Part shown: positions 34,942 to 43,758 of the stretch, in pieces
Layout of the letters: each line of letters starts with the position of its first letter
Position numbering within the stretch: position 1 is the first letter of the stretch
Assembly (NCBI RefSeq): GCF_024296925.1
Contig: NZ_CP101125.1
Span: 3,536,501-3,600,500, forward strand
Length of the DNA: 64,000 nt
Direction of reading: 5' to 3'
From: Pseudomonas nunensis
Lineage (GTDB): Bacteria > Pseudomonadota > Gammaproteobacteria > Pseudomonadales > Pseudomonadaceae
The notes under the pieces: model-generated
What the model saw: the letters and a program-made list of their open reading frames with translations, nothing else
Told to the model about the DNA's origin: nothing
Databases searched by the model: none
Translations under genes and position numbers: made by a program

Positions 34942-36345
34942 TTACAGATCAGTAATTTCCTTATGCTGCGGCACCAGCGCTTTCATCACGCTCCACGCCA
35001 CCAGATAGGCCAGTGCGCAGATGGCGAACATGATCATGTAGCCGGTGTGAATGTCGTTGATCGATTTGTAGTAGTCGAACACCCAACCGCCGATCTTGGT
35101 CATCACTACGCCGCCCAAACCACCGGCCATGCCGCCAATCCCCACCACCGACGCCACGGTTTTTTGCGGGAACATGTCGGACACGGTGGTGAAGATGTTG
35201 CACGACCAAGCCTGGTGCGCCGACGCGCCCACACCGATCAACAGCACCGGCACCCAGAAGCTGATGTAGCCGAACGGCTGCGCCAGCAACACCAGCAGCG
35301 GGAACAGCGCGATCACCAGCATGGCTTTCATGCGGCCGTCATACGGCTTGTCGCCGCGTGCCATGAAGTAGCTCGGGAACCAGCCGCCACCGATGCTACC
35401 GACCATGGTCATGCTGTACAGCACCGCCAACGGAACCACGATGTCCGAGCCTTTCATGCCGTATTGCGCCGACAGGTAGGTCGGCAGCCAGAACAGGAAG
35501 AACCACCACACGCCATCGGTCATGAACTTGCCGAACGCAAAAGCCCAAGTCTGGCGATAAGTCAGCAACTTGAACCACGAGACTTTCTTCACTACCTCGC
35601 CCGCCACCGGCGTAGCGATCACTTGCACCGGTTCATCGCTGCGGATGTAAGCCAGCTCCGCCGCCGACAGACGCTTCTGCTGCTCCGGCTTCTGGTACAG
35701 CGTGATCCACACGGCCACCCAGACGAAGCCCAACATGCCGATCACGATAAACGCCGCTTCCCAACCCCACAGGCCCGCAATCAACGGCACGCAGATCGGC
35801 GCCAGGATTGCACCCACGTTGGCACCGGAGTTGAAGATGCCGGTCGCGAACGAGCGTTCTTTCTTCGGAAAATATTCCGCAGTGGCCTTGATCGCGATCG
35901 GGAAGTTACCCGCCTCACCAATCGCCAACACCGCGCGGGACAACATGAAACCGGCAATCGACACCGGAATCACCGCCAGGCCGAACGCGCTGCACACCGC
36001 GGCGATCCCCTCGCCCATCGGCACCGCAAACGCATGCATCATCGCCCCGGTCGACCAGATGCAGATCGCCACCACAAACGCGGTCTTGGTGCCGATTTTG
36101 TCGACCACACGACCCGCGAACAACATGGAAATGGCGTAGACAAACTGGAACACCGAAGCAATGTTGGCGTAATCGGTGTTACTCCAACCGAACTCCGTCG
36201 ACAAACCCGGCGCCAACAGGCTGAGCACCTGGCGGTCGAGGTAATTGACGGTGGTAGCAAAAAACAACAGCGCGCAGATCGTCCAACGGTATTTGCCTAC
36301 GGCTTGGCCGACACGTTGCGCATTGATGGGCTCATTCAGATTCAT
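34942..36345 (-). CDS. MFS transporter, hexuronate (ExuT-like) family
   Basis: A 467-residue major facilitator protein with 12 hydrophobic helices: YRWTICALLFFATTVNYLDR (the ACS-family NYLDRQ signature), then GRVVDKIGTKTAF, GEAGNFPIAIKATAEYFPKK and FNSGANVGAILAPICVPLIA. These fit the anion:cation symporter group that takes up galacturonate, glucuronate or hexarates. No uronate catabolic gene is adjacent, so the substrate stays open. Two GTTGT-N3-ACAAC-type palindromes lie upstream and look like FadR/GntR operators. Confidence 0.88.
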   Translation of the reverse strand: MNLNEPINAQRVGQAVGKYRWTICALLFFATTVNYLDRQVLSLLAPGLSTEFGWSNTDYANIASVFQFVYAISMLFAGRVVDKIGTKTAFVVAICIWSTGAMMHAFAVPMGEGIAAVCSAFGLAVIPVSIAGFMLSRAVLAIGEAGNFPIAIKATAEYFPKKERSFATGIFNSGANVGAILAPICVPLIAGLWGWEAAFIVIGMLGFVWVAVWITLYQKPEQQKRLSAAELAYIRSDEPVQVIATPVAGEVVKKVSWFKLLTYRQTWAFAFGKFMTDGVWWFFLFWLPTYLSAQYGMKGSDIVVPLAVLYSMTMVGSIGGGWFPSYFMARGDKPYDGRMKAMLVIALFPLLVLLAQPFGYISFWVPVLLIGVGASAHQAWSCNIFTTVSDMFPQKTVASVVGIGGMAGGLGGVVMTKIGGWVFDYYKSINDIHTGYMIMFAICALAYLVAWSVMKALVPQHKEITDL

Positions 36346-36626
36346 AGCATCACTTTATTATTGGATTAGGGTGATGAACTCTCGACAACCGGACGAGAGC
36401 ACAGGTGCACGTTCTCCATACCCGGGGGCTGGAGTCAGACCTGTAGCAACTGCTATGGGGTGTTTGTTGAAACCGTTGCCTGCAACGGACCGGACTGTGC
36501 ATCAAGGCATGCAGTCAGGAGCGAACCACGGGGAGCGGCATTCGGGGAGACGAGTACGCAGGTTGGATTCATGATGGGGCCGACACTCATTTTTATTTTT
36601 AGGGTTCAACAGTCGATCTATCGTCT

Positions 36627-36639
36627 GTCGTCGTACAAC
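36627..36639. promoter_or_regulatory. GntR/FadR-type operator-like palindrome (site 1)
   Basis: GTCGT-CGT-ACAAC, one mismatch from the perfect palindrome at 36806. It lies about 280 bp ahead of the MFS start codon. Regulator not present in the window. Confidence 0.35.
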
Positions 36640-36805
36640 TATGCCTTTTATATCGAGGCTCATAGCTGGCTGTCAATCTGAAAGATGGCCGTTCGTCATG
36701 ACACGACCTCTCGATCCAGATCCAGCTCTGTAGGGAATACGACGGGTACAGGCAGGTTCAGTGCTGTGATTTACTGCGCGAATAGCAGATGCGATGGAAA
36801 AATCC

Positions 36806-36818
36806 GTTGTACGACAAC
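36806..36818. promoter_or_regulatory. GntR/FadR-type operator-like palindrome (site 2)
   Basis: A perfect palindrome GTTGT-ACG-ACAAC just after the 3' end of the hypothetical gene at 36843. The form (inverted TTGT/ACAA around a short centre) is usual for FadR-subfamily GntR repressors of sugar-acid genes. Confidence 0.35.
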
Positions 36819-36842
36819 GAAAGATCTAACTGACGCGGGATA

Positions 36843-37439
36843 TCATTCCTCGGCGCTGCAATCGACATCCCCTGCGCCCATATGATCGAAGCCAGTCAGC
36901 ACGACCGAAGTAACTCCTGAAGACGGATCGCTTGGGCGTTTACCCGTCGAATCATCAGTCGATTCATATTGAACGCTGGTGTCCATGATATTTTCCGGCA
37001 CTGTCCCCTGCTCTGCTTCTGACAACAAATAGGCTTCGGCACGCGGCAATTTAAAGGCGTTGCGGACCTCGGCCTCGTTGAATGTGCCCTTGAGCAAGAG
37101 CGTCACCTGCTGCAACTCCCCATGCTCCCAGCTCAATTGCACCTGCGTCGCGAGCGGATGAATCCGGGCAGCCAGGTTTGCGGGCAATTCCGGGCCTTCG
37201 GTGTAGACGTCATCATTGCTGCAGGGGTCGCCTTGATTTTCGTAGCCCTTCAAGCTGCAGTTGAAGCGCTTGTCGCGATGCCCCAGCGACTGCTCCATAT
37301 AGCAACCAAACTCGCTCGAGGACATGCGCGGCCATGCCAGCACATCGACGGTGGGCGGCGGCAGTCCAGCCCCCAAGGTCTGCCCTGCACAGGCGAGCAA
37401 CGCGATGAACATCGCCATATCGGTATTGATCTTGAGCAT
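36843..37439 (-). CDS. Hypothetical secreted protein
   Basis: A 198-residue protein starting MLKINTDMAMFIALLACAGQ, a likely signal peptide with cleavage after TLGAG. The mature part has four cysteines in the first half (FGCYM, FNCSL, DPCSN) that could form disulfides and no recognised domain. Further upstream in-frame codons are possible but would disrupt the signal peptide. It lies behind the metallophosphatase gene on the same strand with a 29-bp gap. Confidence 0.6.
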   Translation of the reverse strand: MLKINTDMAMFIALLACAGQTLGAGLPPPTVDVLAWPRMSSSEFGCYMEQSLGHRDKRFNCSLKGYENQGDPCSNDDVYTEGPELPANLAARIHPLATQVQLSWEHGELQQVTLLLKGTFNEAEVRNAFKLPRAEAYLLSEAEQGTVPENIMDTSVQYESTDDSTGKRPSDPSSGVTSVVLTGFDHMGAGDVDCSAEE

Positions 37440-37468
37440 GTTTTTTTGTACCAAAGGGCCAGGGTCGA

Positions 37469-37927
37469 TCATTCCACCAACGATACCAGACGCGGCTCCA
37501 TCGACGTCGCCAGCACCTCAAGCAGCGCCAACGTCACCGGCAACTTGAAGCGCCGCCGCCCTGCACTGCCGGGATTGAGATAAAGCCGCTCGCCCCGCCA
37601 TTCAATCAGTGGCTTATGCGAATGGCCGGTGATCACCAGCCTGACGTCCGCATCGAGTGCAACGGGGACGTCGGCAATGTCATGCACCAACAGCGTCCTC
37701 CAGCCATTGAGGTCGAAATACAGAAGATCGGGAATCTGTTTTGCCCACGGCGCTTCCAGGTCGTTGTTACCCCGCACGACGTACAGCGGAGCGATGGCCG
37801 TCAGTTGCTCAAGGATTTGCGCGCTGCCAATGTCACCCGCATGAACGATCCGCTCACAGCCCTGCAGCGCCGCAACCGCTTCATCACGGAGCAAACCATG
37901 GGTGTCAGAAATCACACCAATTTTCAT
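37469..37927 (-). CDS. YfcE/MJ0936-type metallophosphoesterase
   Basis: A 152-residue calcineurin-like phosphoesterase. All metal-binding blocks are visible: GVISDTHGLL, IVHAGDIGS, VVRGNNDLEA, VHDIADV and ITGHSHKP. Family members hydrolyse phosphodiesters with Mn2+. The start MKIGVISDTH is the standard one; AGATACATG upstream includes a moderate Shine-Dalgarno (GGAG at about 37932-37937). Confidence 0.92.
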   Translation of the reverse strand: MKIGVISDTHGLLRDEAVAALQGCERIVHAGDIGSAQILEQLTAIAPLYVVRGNNDLEAPWAKQIPDLLYFDLNGWRTLLVHDIADVPVALDADVRLVITGHSHKPLIEWRGERLYLNPGSAGRRRFKLPVTLALLEVLATSMEPRLVSLVE

Positions 37928-38121
37928 GTATCGCTCCAGATAAATGAGTGACCTCGCCACCGGTCATTGCCATTGAACTCTTGCATCACAGCACCGTCCA
38001 GCAGCGCCTGCAAACCCGCAATCTTCCCTTCAGAAATCAATCAGTAACAACAACCGAAAACGCTTTGAATTTTTTTCTGACGCCACCACTCCTTTATCTA
38101 TGAGCAAATGGAGGGGGCCTC

Positions 38122-38376
38122 ATGAAGACCGATCTTTACATCATTGAATACAAGCTTCACGGGCAAACAAAATCATTCATCATCCGCGCGCAAAGCATGA
38201 CCAATGCCCAGGCCTGGCACTGGGCGAGTTGTGATGCGGGGATAGCGCCGATACCGAAACCTGGCAGGCCACCACTCAAAGTCGTGTCCAAACCCCAGGC
38301 GGAAAAGTATGGGCTAACCGAGGTGAAATGGCGGGAGTCGGCGACGTTGAACTGGACGGAGGTTTCGACATCATGA
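38122..38376 (+). CDS. Small conserved Pseudomonas protein (DUF6555-like)
   Basis: An 84-residue protein with YIIEYKLHGQTKSFIIRAQS, then AWHWASCDAGIAPIPKPGRP and KYGLTEVKWRES. I recognise this as the small family, common in Pseudomonas, annotated DUF6555. No function is known. It has a strong GGAGGGGG Shine-Dalgarno. Single gene. Confidence 0.75.
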   Translation: MKTDLYIIEYKLHGQTKSFIIRAQSMTNAQAWHWASCDAGIAPIPKPGRPPLKVVSKPQAEKYGLTEVKWRESATLNWTEVSTS

Positions 38377-38508
38377 CCTCGAAACGTTGATCTACGCAGT
38401 GCACAAGGCGGCGCGGTGGTCGAAGGTTGATTGAATCGGGGGGTTGAGGTGTGAAAAAAGCCGAGCAAGGCGATGACGCACCGTTGCGCGCCGCCTTGTT
38501 TGCCCACC

Positions 38509-38868
38509 TCAACCCAAGCTGAACCATGTAAGCCAAAAAAACACAGCCCCGCCTTTATGCCCTTTGTACTCCGCTTGCATTCCAAGCTGCTTGCGACAAC
38601 GAAATAAACTGATCGTGGCGGGAATGAGTAATAGATTAAACATCCACTGAAATGCATTAGTTGATTCGAAGATGATGATCGCAAGAACATTAATCAGAAT
38701 CATGCCAATGATTAAGAGGTTGTATCGAATATGTCGGCGTTGAATTGAAGCAAAACCTTCCCAATCGTAAATCAACCAGTCGTGGGAAAAATTCTCGCAT
38801 TCGGGGCATTTGTGAGTTGGCGGAGGACTGTTTGCGATGTAACCACAGCTGGGGCATCGAGCTTTCAT
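38509..38868 (-). CDS. Small zinc-ribbon membrane protein, function unknown
   Basis: A 119-residue protein. Cys5-x2-Cys8 and Cys21-x2-Cys24 form a zinc ribbon, followed by a linker and two hydrophobic segments (LLIIGMILINVLAIIIFEST and FNLLLIPATISLF) and a C-terminal hydrophobic tail. The coding sequence is A/T-rich relative to the neighbours. No family is recognised. The start at MKARCPSC is chosen over one four codons upstream on the basis of the ribbon. Confidence 0.6.
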   Translation of the reverse strand: MKARCPSCGYIANSPPPTHKCPECENFSHDWLIYDWEGFASIQRRHIRYNLLIIGMILINVLAIIIFESTNAFQWMFNLLLIPATISLFRCRKQLGMQAEYKGHKGGAVFFWLTWFSLG

Positions 38869-39125
38869 CGAGCTAACCATTATTAGATAACCTGCGATGC
38901 CACATTGACCTTCGCGATCCAGTCGCGGTAGGTCCGAGCTCTGTTGAGCAAGGCGTGACTAGGGAAAGAGTAAGCCCGACTGCGGTGGTGAGATTAGCAG
39001 TGCATCCACTGTTTTCCACTGTCTGTTCAGCGATTGATTCCAGCCAAAATCAGCCGTCCAATTTGTTGAAAAATCGATCCCCAACCAGACGCTTGAATCA
39101 ATATCCGAGACCAGTAAGCGGCCTT

Positions 39126-40001
39126 CTATCCTGTCAGCACCAGAGACATGTCCGGATACTTCGCGCATATGAAATCAACGAATGCTCGAACTTTTGGAGT
39201 AATCAGGCGCCTGGAGGTATGCAAGACCCAAAGCTCGGGTTCTACACCCGATACCGTGCCCCACTGGACCAACTCGCCACGGGCGAGCTGGTTCCATGCG
39301 ATGGACTGTGGAATCAGGGCAACACCACCACCGGCGACAGCCGCATCGCGGACCATCAGTAAGGAGGAGAATCGCAGCTTTGGAATAGGCTCCAGAACCA
39401 AACGCCCTCCGTCGAGACTCCAGTGGGTCGGCTGGAAGCTCGACGTTACGATGCCAGGAATGGGCCTGATTTCTCCGGGATCGGGCTTAAGCACTTCTGG
39501 CGCCGCCACTACTACCAGCCGGTCTTTGGCGAAGCATCGGCCTACCAAATTGCTGTCTGGGCTCGGGTTGATCCGAATGGCGACGTCGAATTGTTCCTCC
39601 ACAAGGTCGACCAGGCGATCCTCCGCCACGACTTCGATTTCGACCTCCGGGTAGGCGGCGCAGAATTCTGCTCCGATGCGGCCCATTGCGAGCTGGGAGA
39701 ACAGGACTGGGGAGGCGACACGCAAGCGTCCGCGAGGCGTCGATACGCCCTCGCGAGCCGTTGTCATGGCATCGGCCACCTCGCTCAACGGTCCTTCTGT
39801 TCGAGCCATCAACATTTCGCCAGCTTCGGTCAGCTTCAAGCCGCGAGCGCTGCGCTCGATGAGCCTCACCCCGAGTTGCTCCTCAAGGTCGGAGATTCGA
39901 CGCGACAAGGTGGCTTTGGATATGCCGCTCGCACGGCTCGCCTTTCCAAGGCCCTCATTCGTTGCGACGAGTATGAAGTCGATCAGAGCGTTCAGATTCA
40001 T
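39126..40001 (-). CDS. LysR family transcriptional regulator
   Basis: A 291-residue LysR regulator: MNLNALIDFILVATNEGLGK with the winged helix GLGKASRASGISKATLSRRI, LGVRLIERSARGLKLTEAGE, and a periplasmic-binding-like effector domain. It is divergent from the quinone-oxidoreductase-like gene at 40105 and probably controls the three-gene set behind it (40105, 41074, 42035) through the direct repeat at 40024-40046. Confidence 0.92.
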   Translation of the reverse strand: MNLNALIDFILVATNEGLGKASRASGISKATLSRRISDLEEQLGVRLIERSARGLKLTEAGEMLMARTEGPLSEVADAMTTAREGVSTPRGRLRVASPVLFSQLAMGRIGAEFCAAYPEVEIEVVAEDRLVDLVEEQFDVAIRINPSPDSNLVGRCFAKDRLVVVAAPEVLKPDPGEIRPIPGIVTSSFQPTHWSLDGGRLVLEPIPKLRFSSLLMVRDAAVAGGGVALIPQSIAWNQLARGELVQWGTVSGVEPELWVLHTSRRLITPKVRAFVDFICAKYPDMSLVLTG

Positions 40002-40023
40002 GGTGTTCCAATTTTGAAACGAA

Positions 40024-40046
40024 GTGTCTGCATTTTGGTGTCTGCA
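40024..40046 (+). promoter_or_regulatory. Direct repeat in LysR divergent promoter
   Basis: GTGTCTGCA occurs at 40024-40032 and again at 40038-40046, a 14-base period, in the 103-bp gap between the LysR and oxidoreductase starts. The position fits a LysR regulatory binding site; the binding is inferred. Confidence 0.4.
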
Positions 40047-40104
40047 CATCATCCGTGCAACAGCCTATCTTCTCGTCATCGGAACTCGATACGAGGAACT
40101 GCAA

Positions 40105-41040
40105 ATGAGCACCCTGCAACGAGCTGTACTGATCCGGGCATACGGCGGCGCTGGCGTCGTGGAAGTGGCCAAAATCCAAAAACCGGAACCTGAACAGGAC
40201 GAGGTTCTCGTCCGGGTTCGTGCCGCCGGCGTAAACGGCATTGACTGGAAAGTCCGCGAAGGTCATGTCCGAAACGCGTTTACGCTTCCGTTGCCAATAG
40301 TGCTGGGCGCCGAAATTGCGGGGGTTGTCGAGGCTGTCGGCCCCGGTGCCTCTCGCTTTCGCATCGGCGATCGTGTCATGGGCGCGATAGGGAAACTGGG
40401 CGCCTACGCCGAATTCGTGAGCGTCAGTGAATCGAGCCTCTCCCTGACGCCTGAGAATATTGATGATATGCATGCGGCTGCGGTTCCTGTCGCAGCCGTG
40501 GCAGCCTGGAAGAGCCTCCATCATGCGGGGCCGATTCATCCCGGCCAGCGAATCCTTGTCCACGGTGGTGCCGGTGGGCTGGGCGCCTATGCCGTGCAGT
40601 TTGCCAAGCGGGCAGCCGCCGAGGTCTTCGCAACGGCGGGCGCGGCGGACCTGGATTATGTGCGCAGCCTCGGCGCCGATCATGTCATCGACTATCAAGC
40701 CCAACGTTTCGAGGAAGTCATCCGGGACATTGACCTGGTGCTCGACTACGTCGGGGGTGAAGTGCTGGATCGCTCCTGGCAGGTGCTGGCTGAGAACGGC
40801 GTCATTGTCGGCACGTCCTCACCTGACATTCTGGCGCGCACGCCGGCGAATCGCCGAGGCCTGTGGTTCATGAACAAACCTGATCCCGAACTTCTGGCTT
40901 CGCTGGCAAAAGAAATCGCCAACGGCACGCTGCGGTCCAGGATCGGCGAGGTCATTGGCTTCGCAGACATACCCACGGCGATTGAACGCAATCGCACCGT
41001 TTCCGGAACTGGAAAAGTCGTTGCGGACTTCTCTCGCTGA
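40105..41040 (+). CDS. NADP-dependent quinone/zinc-independent MDR oxidoreductase
   Basis: A 311-residue medium-chain reductase of the quinone oxidoreductase type: AVLIRAYGGAGVVEVAKIQK, VRAAGVNGIDWKVREGHV, GAEIAGVVEAVGPGASRFRI, and the NADP loop ILVHGGAGGLGAYAVQFAKR. It has no zinc-binding cysteines. It should reduce quinones or enones with NADPH. A GAGGA Shine-Dalgarno lies upstream. First gene of the LysR-controlled set, 33 bp ahead of the NmrA-type gene. Confidence 0.9.
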   Translation: MSTLQRAVLIRAYGGAGVVEVAKIQKPEPEQDEVLVRVRAAGVNGIDWKVREGHVRNAFTLPLPIVLGAEIAGVVEAVGPGASRFRIGDRVMGAIGKLGAYAEFVSVSESSLSLTPENIDDMHAAAVPVAAVAAWKSLHHAGPIHPGQRILVHGGAGGLGAYAVQFAKRAAAEVFATAGAADLDYVRSLGADHVIDYQAQRFEEVIRDIDLVLDYVGGEVLDRSWQVLAENGVIVGTSSPDILARTPANRRGLWFMNKPDPELLASLAKEIANGTLRSRIGEVIGFADIPTAIERNRTVSGTGKVVADFSR

Positions 41041-41073
41041 TCCACTCCCTCTAATCACCGCAGGAGATTCAAA

Positions 41074-41943
41074 ATGAGCATTCTCGTTATTGGCGCCACG
41101 GGCACTATTGGTTCACTCGTCACTCAGGGTCTTGCCGACGCGGGCGCCGAAGTCAAAGCGCTCGTGCGCCAAGCGGGTAAACGCGACTTCCCGGCAGGCG
41201 TCACTGAAGTTGTCGCAGACCTCACCGATGTACCTTCGATGCGTGCTGCGCTGTCTTCGGTACGGACGCTGTTTTTGCTCAACGCCGTTACGCCCGACGA
41301 GGTCACGCAAGCCCTCATTACGTTGAACCTCGCTCACGAGGCTGGCATTGAGCGCATCGTTTACCTCTCGGTGATTCATGCCGACAAGTTCACCAATGTT
41401 CCGCACTTCACTGGCAAGCATACCGTTGAGCGCATGCTCGAAAGCCTCGACATCCCCGCGACTATTCTGCGTCCCGCTTACTTTATGCAAAACGACCTGA
41501 TGGTCCAACAGACGATCCAGAACTACTCGGTGTACCCGATGCCGATCGGCTCGGCGGGCGTCTCGATGATTGATGCACGCGACATTGCCGATGTCGCCGT
41601 GGCAGAACTGCTGCGACGCGACAAGGCATCTTCGGCTCTCGATCGTGTAACACTGGAGTTGGTTGGGCCACAAGCACTGACGGGTGCATCCGTGGCCAAG
41701 ACCTGGAGTTCAGCCCTGGGTCGTGAGATCGCTTACGGCGGTGACGATGTAGCGGCTTTCGAAGGGCAACTGGCTTCGTACGGCCCCGGCTGGTTGGCAT
41801 ACGACATGCGCCTGATGATGGCGGGTATCCAGACGTTCGGCATGCAAGCCGCTGAAGGAACCGTGAACCGGCTGGAAGCCATCATTGGGCACCCGCTGCG
41901 CTCTTATGAAGACTTCGTCCGCGAAGCGACTGCTGGCGTTTAA
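41074..41943 (+). CDS. NmrA-like SDR family NAD(P)-binding protein
   Basis: A 289-residue atypical SDR: MSILVIGATGTIGSLVTQGL, LVRQAGKRDFPAGVTEVVAD, LFLLNAVTPDEVTQALITL, YLSVIHADKFTNVPHF, TILRPAYFMQNDLM. The layout fits the NmrA/QorB-like quinone reductase or redox-sensing group. A GGAG signal precedes the ATG. It follows the MDR reductase by 33 bp and leads to a DoxX gene. Confidence 0.9.
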   Translation: MSILVIGATGTIGSLVTQGLADAGAEVKALVRQAGKRDFPAGVTEVVADLTDVPSMRAALSSVRTLFLLNAVTPDEVTQALITLNLAHEAGIERIVYLSVIHADKFTNVPHFTGKHTVERMLESLDIPATILRPAYFMQNDLMVQQTIQNYSVYPMPIGSAGVSMIDARDIADVAVAELLRRDKASSALDRVTLELVGPQALTGASVAKTWSSALGREIAYGGDDVAAFEGQLASYGPGWLAYDMRLMMAGIQTFGMQAAEGTVNRLEAIIGHPLRSYEDFVREATAGV

Positions 41944-42034
41944 AACAGGGCGGGGGGCATTATTTTCAACCAATGCATTGCCCCCTGTTAACCCATCTTC
42001 GTTGGGCTCCGCGCCGTCTAAAGTGGACACTGAA

Positions 42035-42436
42035 ATGAGTAATAAAGCGTTCAATCAATCCGCCAGCACGAGCACGGCGTTGAAGTACACGTCCCTTGGA
42101 TTACGCCTTATAGCGGCCTTGGTGTTTTTGGCAGCTGGCGGCGCCAAGCTCGCTGGCGTGCCAATGATGGTCGAGATCTTCGAACATATTGGCTTGGGTC
42201 AGTGGTTTCGTATCGCGACGGGGCTGATCGAAATCAGCGCTGCTGTCGCTTTGTTCATACCCGTCACTATAGGATTGGGAGGGCTGCTGCTGGCGATCAC
42301 TATGTGCGTTGCAATTTTCACCCACCTCTTCGTTATCGAGGGCCGCCCTGTACCGGCCATCTTGTTGCTACTCATCACAGCCAGTATTGCCTGGCTCCAT
42401 CGCGACAGTACTTTGAGTCTGATCCGTCGAGTGTAA
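42035..42436 (+). CDS. DoxX family membrane protein
   Basis: A 133-residue protein with four hydrophobic helices and the DoxX hallmarks LRLIAALVFLAAGGAKLAGV, EHIGLGQWFRIATGLIEISA and a terminal charged tail. DoxX proteins are small membrane subunits linked to quinone and thiosulfate metabolism. It ends the LysR-controlled set and probably works next to the two reductases ahead of it. Confidence 0.88.
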   Translation: MSNKAFNQSASTSTALKYTSLGLRLIAALVFLAAGGAKLAGVPMMVEIFEHIGLGQWFRIATGLIEISAAVALFIPVTIGLGGLLLAITMCVAIFTHLFVIEGRPVPAILLLLITASIAWLHRDSTLSLIRRV

Positions 42437-42702
42437 GCCTCACCTTGCGGGAATCAACGCGATGACTACTTCCTCAACCCCTCCTGACACCCGAGTGTCC
42501 CGGCCTATTACTCATCGCACTCGAGAAGCGGCAGGTCATGAGCCTATAACCCGTCTGATGAGTCCTTCTGTCTGGGTCAGCGCCTCAAGCCCTTCGTGTT
42601 CCTTGATATCTTTGACGTCAGGGGCAACGTCATGCGCGAGTTATTGCCAATAAATTCGGCCTGACTAGTCAGTCGTCAAGACTCCAAAAGTCAGTCTGCC
42701 CT

Positions 42703-43602
42703 TTACGTCCTTGTTGAATTGGCGATCGCTTGCCGTACCTCGCGCACGTCGCGTGCAGGCGATACGCCGAATTGCCTTAGGTACTCGCGGCTAAACTGTG
42801 ATGCGCTCTCATAGCCGACAGCGAACGCCACGTCAGACGCGCGATGCTCGCCAGCAAGCAAAAGCTGGCGAGCTTCCTGCAATCTGAGCTGTTTCTGATA
42901 TCGGAGGGGACTGAGGCCGGTCATCGACAGAAAATGGCGATGCAGACTTGCCCGGCTCATGCCGCTTGCATCGCACAACGCATCGATGCGAAGTCGGACA
43001 TTGTAATTGTCTCGGATCCACGCAACGGCCCGCCGGATGCTACCCAGTGCGCCTTCGGGTTGGGCAATCTGACGCAGTAGCCGCCCCTGAGGGCCTAGTA
43101 GAAGACGATAGAGCAACTCCCGTTCAACCATGGGGCCGAGCACCGGGATATCGGCAGGCGTGTCAAGCAATGACAATAAGCGCAGCAACGTGTCACGTAG
43201 CGAAGCGGTCATCGGGTTAATCGTGATGCCTATCCCCTTTTGTTCGCTCTCGCGAACCGGCGGCATGGTGGTCGCCAGTTCCGCCAGTATGGCCGGATCC
43301 AGAACGAGCGATACCGCAACGTAGGGCTGCCCTCCTTCAGCATCTATAATCTGCCCGATCAACGGCAGGTCCAGGGCGCTGATGAGATATTGCTCACTGT
43401 CGTAGCTTAGAAGATTGTCGTTAATCGCAACGCGCTTCGAACCTTGCAGAATGAAGCAGATCATCGAGCGATACAGGCATGGCGCCTTGTCTGTAGAGCC
43501 TTGTCCGACGCAGATGTCCACACGCGGAATCGGTGTAAAAGTCAAACCCGGTGGCGCATGGCGCAGGGCTATATCAAGATGCGGTGCAAGATCATTGGTC
43601 AT
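42703..43602 (-). CDS. AraC family regulator (AraC_N, PF06719 type)
   Basis: A 299-residue regulator with an N-terminal cupin-like domain of the AraC_N type (KAPCLYRSMICFILQGSKRV, LISALDLPLIGQI) and a C-terminal AraC domain (RIDALCDASGMSRASLHRHF, SDVAFAVGYESASQFSREYL, ending FGVSPARD). It is divergent from the SDR at 43759, its likely target. It is a paralogue of the AraC gene at 61826. Confidence 0.92.
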   Translation of the reverse strand: MTNDLAPHLDIALRHAPPGLTFTPIPRVDICVGQGSTDKAPCLYRSMICFILQGSKRVAINDNLLSYDSEQYLISALDLPLIGQIIDAEGGQPYVAVSLVLDPAILAELATTMPPVRESEQKGIGITINPMTASLRDTLLRLLSLLDTPADIPVLGPMVERELLYRLLLGPQGRLLRQIAQPEGALGSIRRAVAWIRDNYNVRLRIDALCDASGMSRASLHRHFLSMTGLSPLRYQKQLRLQEARQLLLAGEHRASDVAFAVGYESASQFSREYLRQFGVSPARDVREVRQAIANSTRT

Positions 43603-43758
43603 GAGCCGATTATGCCTACGCCCCGCTACCGCGCAATGTGATTGATACAATCAGGCAATAAACTGAGCTTATTGGGTGTGGGTTACAAACCTGTCATTGC
43701 CTATCTTGAGCGGGTCAAAAACGCGCAGAAAAGCGCGCTTACCTAGCAGAGACAATCC

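Larger units (their letters stand above)
36346..36842. other. Long intergenic region with operator-like palindromes
   Basis: No convincing coding sequence is present in about 500 bp. It contains two copies of the 10-base word GTCGTACAAC in opposite orientation (36630-36639 and 36806-36815), each within a 13-base palindrome. The base composition is more A/T-rich around 36580-36840 than the flanks. It probably carries the promoter of the MFS gene and may mark where neighbouring uronate genes were lost. Confidence 0.5.

Noticed and set aside
34741..36369. A 542-codon plus-strand open frame
   Set aside because: It runs antisense through the MFS gene and REP elements, with His/Arg-rich composition typical of a shadow frame.
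42437..42702. Possible small gene behind the DoxX gene
   Set aside because: The open frame of 63 codons has no Shine-Dalgarno, no similarity and Ser/Thr-rich noise; treated as intergenic.
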